A stretch of DNA of 64,000 nt from Sphingomonas sp. GM_Shp_1. GTDB taxonomy: Bacteria > Pseudomonadota > Alphaproteobacteria > Sphingomonadales > Sphingomonadaceae. The stretch covers positions 186,001-250,000 of the forward strand of contig NZ_JALNUR010000001.1 in NCBI RefSeq assembly GCF_026540895.1, in the 5' to 3' direction. The position numbers and the translations under genes are program-made. Each line of letters opens with the position of its first letter. The stretch's first letter is position 1. Shown here one piece after another: positions 48,877 through 56,085 of the stretch. Under the pieces are notes generated by a model. The model ran no database searches, was not told where the DNA came from, and saw only the letters and a list, made by a program, of their open reading frames with translations.

Positions 48877-50621
48877 GACTTGCTTTCCTCAAGGGTACGC
48901 TCGGGCGTGGGCGTGCCATTGGGCAGCGCCGCGCGCGTCAGATGCTCCATGACCTGATCGCTCGGCCCGAATAGCTCGATACGTCCGTCACGCAAATACA
49001 TGATCTTGTTGACCTGTCCCAGAACGCTGGGACGATGGGCGATGACCACGACGATCCCGCCACGCTGGCGGATCGACCCGATGGCGGCGGCCAGGGCGGC
49101 CTCCCCCTCGGCATCGAGGTTGGAATTGGGTTCGTCGAGGACGATCAGGAACGGATCGCCATAGAGTGCGCGGGCCAGGCCGATACGCTGCCGCTGTCCG
49201 GCGGACAGCTCGCGGCCATCCTCGCCGATCTGGGTGTCGTAACCGGCGGGCAGGCTGGTGATCAGCGCATGGACGCCCGCATCGCGCGCGGCGGCGATGA
49301 TCGCCTCCGACGTGGCCTCGGGGTCGAAGCGCGCGATGTTCTGCGCGATGGTGCCGCCGACCAACTCCACCGACTGCGGCAGATAGCCCAGCGACCGGCC
49401 CAGATCGTCGGGCCACCATTGATCGAGCGCCGCGCCGTCCAGCCGAACCGCGCCCGCCTGGGGCGGCCAGAGCCCGATCAGCGCGCGACCCAGTGTCGTC
49501 TTGCCGGCACCGCTGGGGCCGATCAGGCCCAGCGCGTCACCGGGATTGAGCCTGAACTGAACGCCGTGCAGCGTCGTGCGCTGCGTACCCGGCGGGCCGA
49601 CGACCAGGTTTTCGACCAGCAGGCTCTGATGCGGGGCGGGCAGGCGGGTCATGCCGGGATCGGCGACGGGCACGCGCGAGAAGAGCTGCTTCAGCCGCGC
49701 CCATCCCTGACGCGCGCCGACCAGGTTGCGCCAGTTGGCGATCGCCTGATCGACCGGGGCCAGCGCGCGGCCCGACAGGATGGAGGAAGCGAAGATCACC
49801 CCGCCGCTCGCCTTGCCGTTGATGACGAGCAGCGCGCCGACGCTGAGGATCACCGATTGCAGCAGCAGGCGCAGCACCTTGCTGACTCCGCCCAGCTTGG
49901 CGCTCTCGCGCGAGACGCGGTTGGACAGGGTGACATACTGGTTGTTCACCCGCTCCCACCGGTCGCGCATCCGCTCGCGCATGCCGAGGGCGGCGAACAG
50001 CTCGACATGGCGCATATTGGATTCGGCCATGGCGTTGCGGACCGAGGACATCTGGTGAAGGTCCGACGACGGCTTCTTCATCACCCGATTGGTGACCAGC
50101 GTCAGCGCCAGCAGGATCAGCGCGCCGATCAGGGTCGTGACGCCCAGCCAGACGTGCAGCATGAACAGCACGCCCAAGAAGAACAGGATCCAGGGCAGGT
50201 CGATCATGGTGGCGAGACCGGTGCCGCTGATGAAGCTCCGCACCTGGTCCAGATCGCGCATCGGGCCCAGGCCGTCGCCCTGCGTCACCCGACCGTCGAG
50301 CGACATCTGCCCCATCGCGCCCTGCACCCGCCGCGACAGCGCACGGTCCAGCCCGTTGCCGACATCGGACAACAACCCGGCACGCAGATTCTCGAACAGC
50401 CCCTGAAAGGCATAGGCCAGCGTGACCATGATCAGCAGGCCGACCAGCGTCGGGATCGACCGCCCCGGCAGCACCGAGTCATAGACCATCATCATGTAGA
50501 TGGACCCGGCCAGCAGCAATATGTTCAGGATGGCGCTGACCGCCACGATCATGCCGAAGACCGATCGAAACCGGCGCAACGCCATGCGCAGATCGTCTTG
50601 TCCCCCGTCGGCTGTACGCAA
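48873..50621 (-). CDS. Type I secretion system permease/ATPase
   Basis: A 582-residue ABC exporter of the PrtD/LapB-like type, with no peptidase domain. The membrane domain is about 20-300, and all ATPase motifs are intact: Walker A GPSGAGKTTLGRAL, Q-loop GYLPQSVELV, signature LSAGQRQRIGLARAL, Walker B FLIVLDEPNSNLD, switch His IAHRPSV. It is the motor of the system with the adaptor and TolC-like genes that follow. The TTG start at 50621 has AAGGAAG about ten bases upstream; ATG 50585 is an alternative. Confidence 0.93.
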   Translation of the reverse strand: MRTADGGQDDLRMALRRFRSVFGMIVAVSAILNILLLAGSIYMMMVYDSVLPGRSIPTLVGLLIMVTLAYAFQGLFENLRAGLLSDVGNGLDRALSRRVQGAMGQMSLDGRVTQGDGLGPMRDLDQVRSFISGTGLATMIDLPWILFFLGVLFMLHVWLGVTTLIGALILLALTLVTNRVMKKPSSDLHQMSSVRNAMAESNMRHVELFAALGMRERMRDRWERVNNQYVTLSNRVSRESAKLGGVSKVLRLLLQSVILSVGALLVINGKASGGVIFASSILSGRALAPVDQAIANWRNLVGARQGWARLKQLFSRVPVADPGMTRLPAPHQSLLVENLVVGPPGTQRTTLHGVQFRLNPGDALGLIGPSGAGKTTLGRALIGLWPPQAGAVRLDGAALDQWWPDDLGRSLGYLPQSVELVGGTIAQNIARFDPEATSEAIIAAARDAGVHALITSLPAGYDTQIGEDGRELSAGQRQRIGLARALYGDPFLIVLDEPNSNLDAEGEAALAAAIGSIRQRGGIVVVIAHRPSVLGQVNKIMYLRDGRIELFGPSDQVMEHLTRAALPNGTPTPERTLEESKS

Positions 50622-50852
50622 AACCCGGCCCTTCCTTACGCCACATGTTCCGTCGCGCCGGGTTCCCCGACGCTGTCATGTCCGTGGGCTATAGGCCCGA
50701 TTGGTTAACGGGCCCATTCCTGCACCACCCCAACACGGCGCAATGTCACGATAATTGCAGGTTCGGCGTCGCTTCACCACGCGGGGAATTGAAACCGTCG
50801 TCACTTTTGTCCCCAAATGACACGCCCCGCCGGACGCTGCCGGGGACGGCCG
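50622..50852. promoter_or_regulatory. Upstream region of the type I secretion operon
   Basis: This 231-base gap lies between the end of the flippase gene and the start of the ABC gene, both on the minus strand. GGTTAAC on the plus strand (TTAACC read on the minus strand, around 50703-50709) sits about 85 bases upstream of the ABC start. No gene is visible. The TTAACC is shared with other surface-gene upstream regions. Confidence 0.4.
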
Positions 50853-52343
50853 TCACGCGAGCTTTCGGCGCAGCTTCCCCAGCATGGCGGCGGCATCGCG
50901 CTCCAGCCCTTCGGGGCGGCCCATCGCGAACCAGATGGCGAAGCGGGTCACCAGATAGACCAGACCGCCGACGATGACGCGCAGGATCAGTTCCTGGGCC
51001 AGATCGAAGCCCCCGATGACCCGCCAGCCGCGATCGGCGACGGCCCAGACGCCCAGCGACATCGTGATGCATCCGATCAGGGTGGGCATATGCGTGGCGA
51101 TTTGCCGCATGATGCTGACGCCTGCCAGACGGCGGGCGAGCATCATCCCGACACTGACCTGATACAGCCCGGCCAGAACGCGCGTCGCCACGAGGCCGGG
51201 GACGCCGAAGAAGATGGCGCCCAACACCATCAGCGGCAGGCGGACGAGCAGCACCTGCAAATCGCGCATGAACAGCAACCGGACATAACCCAGCGCCATG
51301 CCCAGCGGCGTCGCCAGCCCCGCCACGCCCTGAAGCCCGAAGATCACCGCGAACGCCTGGATGATCGGCACGGCGGGCAGCCATTTGGCGTTGAGGAACA
51401 GCGCGACCATCGGTTCGGCGACCAGCGCGAAGCCGACCCCCACCGGCACGCCCAGCGCGACCAGCAACCGGTCGGCCTTGATATAGGCGGCGGTCAGGCG
51501 CGGCTTGTCGTGCTTGATCGAGGCGAAGGCGGGAAACAGCGTCTTGGTCAGCGGCAGCGTCGTCTCGCGCGTCGCCAGATTGGCGAGGTTGAATGCGACA
51601 TTATAATAGCCGAGCACGGTGGGCGTCGCGATCTTGCCGACCATCAACTGGTCCGCGCGCCAGTTGAGCGCGTTCACCAGCTGCGACGCGCTGGTCCAGA
51701 CCGAGAAGGACAACAGCGTCCGCCAGCTTCCCAGCGAGAAGCGGGGCAGGCGGGGCATGATGCAATAGGAGACGATGACGTTGGAGGCGTACATCGCCAC
51801 GATCCCCGCGACGATCGCCCAATAGCTCTGGAAATACCAGGCGACGGCGACGGCGACGATGACGTTGCTCATCTTGGACGCGGAGGACAGGACGAATTCC
51901 TGCCAGAAGACCAGCCGTCGCTGGAACACCGCCAGCCAGGGATTGGCGAGCCCGGACAGCAGTGCACCGCCGCCCAGCACGATCAGGATCGGGATCAGCC
52001 GCTGATCGCCATAGATATTGGCGACGAAGGGGGAGGAGGCGGACAGCACGACCGCGATCGTGACCCCGCGCAACGCTGACAGAGTCCAGGCCGAATGGAA
52101 GTCGGCATCGGTCGGCTCATCCAGTCGGATCAGCGCCTGCGATAGCGACATTTCGGTAATGGAGGTGACGATCTGCATCAGCGTCGCCGCGATCGCGACC
52201 AGGCCGAAATCGGCGGGGACCAGCAGGCGCGCCAGGATGACGGTGCTGACCATCCCCGAAAGATTGACGACGACCCGCGCCGCCGTCAGCCACATGCTCC
52301 CCTTCGCGATCCGCTTTCCGACACCTCCGGCTGTGTTGCTCAT
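50853..52343 (-). CDS. Wzx-type polysaccharide flippase (lipopolysaccharide biosynthesis protein)
   Basis: A 496-residue membrane protein with about twelve to fourteen hydrophobic segments and no soluble domain. It fits the MOP exporter / polysaccharide biosynthesis family (Wzx, GumJ/WzxC-like), with the N-terminal AKGSMWLTAARVVVNLSGMV segment and charged loops such as FQRRLVFWQEFVLSSASKMS. It should flip undecaprenyl-linked repeat units to the periplasm. It is divergent from the spike-like gene pair, and the assigned polymerase lies about 8 kb further on. Confidence 0.88.
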   Translation of the reverse strand: MSNTAGGVGKRIAKGSMWLTAARVVVNLSGMVSTVILARLLVPADFGLVAIAATLMQIVTSITEMSLSQALIRLDEPTDADFHSAWTLSALRGVTIAVVLSASSPFVANIYGDQRLIPILIVLGGGALLSGLANPWLAVFQRRLVFWQEFVLSSASKMSNVIVAVAVAWYFQSYWAIVAGIVAMYASNVIVSYCIMPRLPRFSLGSWRTLLSFSVWTSASQLVNALNWRADQLMVGKIATPTVLGYYNVAFNLANLATRETTLPLTKTLFPAFASIKHDKPRLTAAYIKADRLLVALGVPVGVGFALVAEPMVALFLNAKWLPAVPIIQAFAVIFGLQGVAGLATPLGMALGYVRLLFMRDLQVLLVRLPLMVLGAIFFGVPGLVATRVLAGLYQVSVGMMLARRLAGVSIMRQIATHMPTLIGCITMSLGVWAVADRGWRVIGGFDLAQELILRVIVGGLVYLVTRFAIWFAMGRPEGLERDAAAMLGKLRRKLA

Positions 52344-52518
52344 GCTTTCCTATTCCCGATGCGGCCCGAATTCCGGCCGCCCGCCGCCCGTGCGACCGTG
52401 ATGTGACGCGCCGCCGATACCCGCTCCATCGGGGCTTTCCTACAGCTATAAAAGGAACATATGAAGAACAATGTCCCGGACGGTCCCGTTCGCGGCATTT
52501 ACAGGGGGAAGAATAGCC
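52344..52518. promoter_or_regulatory. Divergent flippase / spike-pair upstream region
   Basis: A 175-base gap between two divergent transcripts. TATAAA at 52447-52452 could be a -10 element for the spike-like genes, but no good -35 stands at the right distance. AGGGGGAAG (about 52503-52511) is a strong ribosome-binding site for the ATG at 52519. Confidence 0.35.
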
Positions 52519-52779
52519 ATGGCCGATCCGTTCAACATCGACAGCCTGAGCGCACCGTCGCGCGCACCGTTCGCCATCGCGCCGAGCGACAGCGTGCCCT
52601 TGGCCGTGGTGCCCAAGCGGCTGTTCGTCGGCACCGGCGGCCATATCACGCTACGCGGGGTCGATGGCACGGCGGACGTCGTCTATCGCAATGTCGCGAG
52701 CGGAGTTTACCTGAATGTCCGCCCCGGCTTCGTCCGCGCCACGGGCACCACCGCCGCCGACCTGATCGGGGAGGCGTGA
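52519..52779 (+). CDS. GTA/phage-type spike base protein (rcc01079-like)
   Basis: An 86-residue protein. The pattern PFAIAPSDSVPLAVVPKRLF, VGTGGHITLRGVDG, VASGVYLNVRPGFVRATGTT and a short end matches my recollection of the spike base family typified by RCAP_rcc01079 of the Rhodobacter capsulatus gene transfer agent, which is also common in tailed phages. In RcGTA the spike binds capsular polysaccharide. The start at ATG 52519 has AGGGGGAAG upstream. Downstream is a second gene coupled to it. No other phage-structure genes are present. Family assignment needs a profile search. Confidence 0.7.
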   Translation: MADPFNIDSLSAPSRAPFAIAPSDSVPLAVVPKRLFVGTGGHITLRGVDGTADVVYRNVASGVYLNVRPGFVRATGTTAADLIGEA

Positions 52780-52784
52780 GCGAT

Positions 52785-54350
52785 ATGGCGGGGGACTATG
52801 CGGGCAATCGCCCGGCCTTCGGCAATCCGCGAATGCTGGCGGATCAGGACCGCTATATGTTCTGGGCGACCGGCGCGCGGGTGCCTTCGGGCGTGCTCGT
52901 CACGGCGCAGGCGGACACGCGCTTCGTCATGACGAAGCTGATCTTCGGTTCACCGCAATATGCGATCGACCATCTTCGGCTTCATTATTCGGGCTTCGCC
53001 TGCACGGAAGGGGGGAACAGCCCGCAGGAGACGGTGCTGCCGGGAAATGCGACTGTCATATATGGTGTCTGGATCGCGGTGAACGGCGGCGAAGCCCGGG
53101 CGTGCGGCTTCGGGGGCGCGGCGGGGACGAACATCGCCAGCGGCGCGCTGGGGGCGTGGACCGACGACCTGTCGGTCGCGGTGCCGCCGCTGGCGCAGGT
53201 GACGGTCTATACGCTCTATGCGACCGCCGCCGGGGAGAAGCAGATCCCGGTGCATCAGATCATGCGCCAGCGCGGCGAGCGGGTATGGGGTGCGGACAAT
53301 GCGGCGGCGCTGATCGCGCTGATCGGCACGGACACGGCCAGCACCGGCTCGCTCGAGGGGACATCCTTCCCGGCCTATTACGGGCCGGACTTCATGGTCG
53401 CCAAGGGATGGGACGGGCGTCCGGTGCCGCTGGTCGTGTGCGATTCGATCGGCGAGCGTCAGTCCGATAGCGTGCTGGCCGCCGATATGCGGCGCAATAT
53501 GGGGTGGCTTCGTCGCTGGCTCGATCGGGACGGCCCCTATGGGCGTATTCCGCACATGATGATCGGCCTGCCGGGCGCGGCGTCCAAGCGCGAACTGATT
53601 GCGACCAACTCGGCCAAGCGCTGGGATATCGTCGATCAGGTGGTGGCGATGAACGGCGGGCGACGGCCCTTTACTTGCATCCTCAACCAGATGGGCCGCA
53701 ACGATTATGAAAGCGGGAGCTATGCGACGACCCGCAGCAATTGGAAGGCGTTGAACGACCGTATCCTCGCGCGTCATCCCGGAACGCCGATCGTCGCGGT
53801 CGGGCAGGTCATCCATCCCAACTCCACCGACGGGTTCCGGACGCTCGCCAACCAGGCGTATCAGGCCGGTGGCGAATGGCCGAACGGTGTTCGTTATCAG
53901 TTGGAGGCGGACAAGCAGGCCGGGATGGACGGCACGCTGGCGGGCTATATCGACGTGGCGCGCGCGGTGGGTCTGGCCGACACGCAGGGCAAATGGCCCG
54001 AACCCTTCTTCGTCACGACCTTGGCGCAGCAGGCGGGGACCGACGGCACGACGACCTATGACAGCATCGTCCTGACCGATGCGCCGGAACTCGGGGACGT
54101 CCTGCAATGGATACCGGGTGGCGCGGTCGACTTCGCATCCGTCATCGCGATCACCGGGCAGCCGGGCGCCTGGACGTGCAAGCTCAGCTATAACGGCGCA
54201 CGAACGGTGGTCGCCGCCGGAGGAGAGGTCTTCGCGCCCAACGCCAATGACGGATCGGGCACCCCGCGGACCGGCACCCATCCGCGACCGCGCATGATCC
54301 GGGCGATCGCGGAGCGTGTCTCCCAGATGGACAAGGGCAAGCTACGGTAA
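52785..54350 (+). CDS. SGNH-like protein in spike-fibre position
   Basis: A 521-residue protein with no signal peptide. The N-terminal 190 residues are beta-rich and of unknown family. From about 205 there is an SGNH/GDSL-like pattern: VVCDSIGER with Ser221, MGRNDYES with Asn306-Asp307, and GTHPRPRMIRAIAERV with His499. The aspartate expected three before the His is Thr496, so catalysis is uncertain. About 170 residues separate the Asn and His blocks, which suggests an inserted domain. The ATG follows the spike base gene by six bases with a GGGGAGG site; GTG 52776 overlapping the previous stop is an alternative. A cell-surface glycan-binding or deacetylating role is inference. Confidence 0.6.
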   Translation: MAGDYAGNRPAFGNPRMLADQDRYMFWATGARVPSGVLVTAQADTRFVMTKLIFGSPQYAIDHLRLHYSGFACTEGGNSPQETVLPGNATVIYGVWIAVNGGEARACGFGGAAGTNIASGALGAWTDDLSVAVPPLAQVTVYTLYATAAGEKQIPVHQIMRQRGERVWGADNAAALIALIGTDTASTGSLEGTSFPAYYGPDFMVAKGWDGRPVPLVVCDSIGERQSDSVLAADMRRNMGWLRRWLDRDGPYGRIPHMMIGLPGAASKRELIATNSAKRWDIVDQVVAMNGGRRPFTCILNQMGRNDYESGSYATTRSNWKALNDRILARHPGTPIVAVGQVIHPNSTDGFRTLANQAYQAGGEWPNGVRYQLEADKQAGMDGTLAGYIDVARAVGLADTQGKWPEPFFVTTLAQQAGTDGTTTYDSIVLTDAPELGDVLQWIPGGAVDFASVIAITGQPGAWTCKLSYNGARTVVAAGGEVFAPNANDGSGTPRTGTHPRPRMIRAIAERVSQMDKGKLR

Positions 54351-54366
54351 GGTCTTTTAAAAATTC

Positions 54367-54404
54367 ATGGTCCGGGACCGCGATTCGGGTCTCGGACCAT
54401 CTTT
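54367..54404 (+). terminator. Stem-loop after spike pair
   Basis: ATGGTCCGGGACC pairs with GGTCTCGGACCAT (54367-54379 and 54388-54400) with one mismatch and an eight-base loop, followed by CTTTC. It lies 16 bases after the stop at 54350. Likely factor-independent terminator, although the T-run is weak. Confidence 0.6.
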
Positions 54405-54671
54405 CGCGCGAATCCGATTCGTTTTTGCTTACGGCAGAACGTGCATCAGTAGCGATGAACCGTTACCCACGGGGGAGCGTCCTCATCTTCGGCCGGATGC
54501 CAAGCGCAATTCCGGCCTCTTGCCGCCGAGAGTCATCGCGCTTTCTTCATTCTGTAGTTTTATTTTCATCCAAACGGGCGAGCGGTGTCATTCGGACGAC
54601 TGAATGACCTATCTGCGCCGGGGCCGCGCCTATCGGACAGGAACCGTTCATATTGGCAAATAAGGATCGTT

Positions 54672-54697
54672 ACGATATGGTTATAATATCATATCGT
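54672..54697. promoter_or_regulatory. Palindromic operator-like site with TATAAT core
   Basis: ACGATATG (54672-54679) and CATATCGT (54690-54697) are perfect inverted repeats with a ten-base AT spacer GTTATAATAT. A -10-like TATAAT sits in the spacer. The geometry fits a dimeric regulator binding over a promoter. Its target gene is unclear, as the next gene starts about 350 bases downstream. Confidence 0.5.
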
Positions 54698-54945
54698 TTG
54701 CAATCGCGGAAATCCGCCATTTTCGCAATGACCGATGTGTCGGAGCAGTTGCTACACTGACCAATGCTTCGTGATCTTGGTCCCCCGCCCAATGAACAAG
54801 GGCAAAAGGGGCAGAAGAACCCGGCAGGGTCAACTTGGTTCCATCGACAGAAACTGTGCGCCGCGCCGGGACTGCGCGCGCCGTCATATCCGCCTCATCA
54901 TGGGACAGTCGCCAAAAGGCGCGAAACATTTCTGCTGTTTTCTGG

Positions 54946-54964
54946 TTAACACGGCGCTAACCAT
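54946..54964 (+). promoter_or_regulatory. Possible CtrA-type box upstream of VCBS gene
   Basis: TTAA, seven bases, CTAACCAT resembles the CtrA consensus TTAA-N7-TTAA with one mismatch in the second half-site. It is 79 bases before the ATG at 55043. Its significance rests on similar sequences elsewhere in the surface region. Confidence 0.4.
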
Positions 54965-55042
54965 CTGGTCATCAACACCGGCCGCATGGCCAGCACTGCA
55001 ATCCAAACCGCTATCAAAGCGAAAAACAGGGGAGTCCCTACA

Positions 55043-55783
55043 ATGCCGAGTCGTCCCGACCTTCCGAACCAGAAGATCTCGTTCAACGAGAACGCCCGCT
55101 CCATCTCGGGCAACATCCTGCAGAACGCGACCGACGCCGACGGCGACACGATCACCGTTGCTCGCGTCAACGACGGCTATGTCGCTGGCACGATCGGTGG
55201 CGGCAAGGGCGGCAATGTCTTCCAGGGCAAGTATGGCACGCTGACCATCGCTCAGGACGGCACCTACACCTATGAGCTGAACGCCGGTCTGAACATCAAG
55301 GACGGCCAGAACATGGTCGAAGAGTTCAAGATCAAGGTCCGCGACAGCAGCGGCATGTACGATCAGGCCTATATCTCGTTCGACATCGGTGGCGAAGCCA
55401 ACCGCAAGCCGGTCGCGATCGACGACTTCGTGTCGACCAATTCGGGCATCGTGGGCGGCAACGTCCTCTTCAACGACAGCGATCCCGATGGCGATACGCT
55501 GCACGTCGGCGGCGTGATCGATCTGGCCACCAAGACCAACTATCACATCACCGACATGACCGACGTGCAGATCAAGGGCGTTTACGGCACCCTGACGATC
55601 AGCAGCAATGGCGCCTTCACCTACCAGGTCGACTATTCGGACCCCGACACCATCGCGCTGGGCGGTGCTCAGGGCGTCGAGAAGTTCGCCTACAAGCCGC
55701 ATGACGGCCAGAATGGCGAAGGCAACAACACCGACTACGCCCTGCTGAACATCGCGTTCAACTCGGCCGCGCCGGCTCTCTAA
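55043..55783 (+). CDS. VCBS/Ig-like repeat protein, probable type I secretion substrate
   Basis: A 246-residue protein of two tandem Ig-like/VCBS (cadherin-like) modules: NATDADGDTITVARV...KYGTLTIAQDGTYTYELN and NDSDPDGDTLHVGGV...GVYGTLTISSNGAFTYQVD. There is no signal peptide, no membrane segment and no RTX nonapeptide repeat. VCBS proteins without Sec signals are classic clients of type I secretion, and such a system lies nearby. A GGGGAG site precedes the ATG; the upstream in-frame ATG at 54986 is less likely. A factor-independent terminator follows. Confidence 0.78.
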   Translation: MPSRPDLPNQKISFNENARSISGNILQNATDADGDTITVARVNDGYVAGTIGGGKGGNVFQGKYGTLTIAQDGTYTYELNAGLNIKDGQNMVEEFKIKVRDSSGMYDQAYISFDIGGEANRKPVAIDDFVSTNSGIVGGNVLFNDSDPDGDTLHVGGVIDLATKTNYHITDMTDVQIKGVYGTLTISSNGAFTYQVDYSDPDTIALGGAQGVEKFAYKPHDGQNGEGNNTDYALLNIAFNSAAPAL

Positions 55784-55791
55784 TTCGCGAT

Positions 55792-55819
55792 CGGTCGCCG
55801 CCCACACGGCGACCGTTTT
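55792..55819 (+). terminator. Rho-independent terminator after VCBS gene
   Basis: CGGTCGCCG (55792-55800) and CGGCGACCG (55807-55815) form a nine-pair stem with a six-base loop, followed by TTTT. It follows the stop by about nine bases. Confidence 0.8.
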
Positions 55820-56085
55820 CGAACTCCGCCGAACGCCGGTGGCCGCAAGGTCGCCGGCGTTCGTGCGTCCGGCGTCCAAGAACGCCCGATATCCGTCGTG
55901 GCAATAGCTGGCGCGCCGGCGACAGATGTTAACGGCATTGGCGGGTCGCGAAATTTACGTCGGTCCGACAGTGTTTTAGTGTGTACGAAACGTTAACCCT
56001 AGGATGTAACCCGTCGTTTCCTCCGTCGCTGCCACACGCTCCGCATCGGGAAGACCTCTGCTCTCTTCCCCGGAGAAGCCGGAAC
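55820..56085. promoter_or_regulatory. Upstream region of beta-helix gene
   Basis: About 266 bases with no gene. GTTAAC lies at 55928-55933 and TTAACC at 55993-55998, the latter 88 bases before the ATG. CGGAGAAG is a plausible ribosome-binding site just before the start. The position of TTAACC mirrors the other surface genes. Confidence 0.4.

Larger units (their letters stand above)
54405..55042. promoter_or_regulatory. Long AT-rich upstream region of the first VCBS gene
   Basis: Over 600 bases with no convincing gene. The stretch 54405-54730 is visibly richer in A and T than the rest of the window and holds an inverted repeat (54672-54697) around a TATAAT-like core. Nearer the gene, TTAA at 54946-54949 and CTAACCAT at 54957-54964 are spaced seven bases apart. 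Several small frames (for example 54367-54603, 54425-54607) lack ribosome-binding sites and family resemblance. Confidence 0.5.

Noticed and set aside
54367-54607. Small open frames in the AT-rich gap after the spike pair
   Set aside because: Overlap a terminator stem and lack ribosome-binding sites or recognisable sequence.
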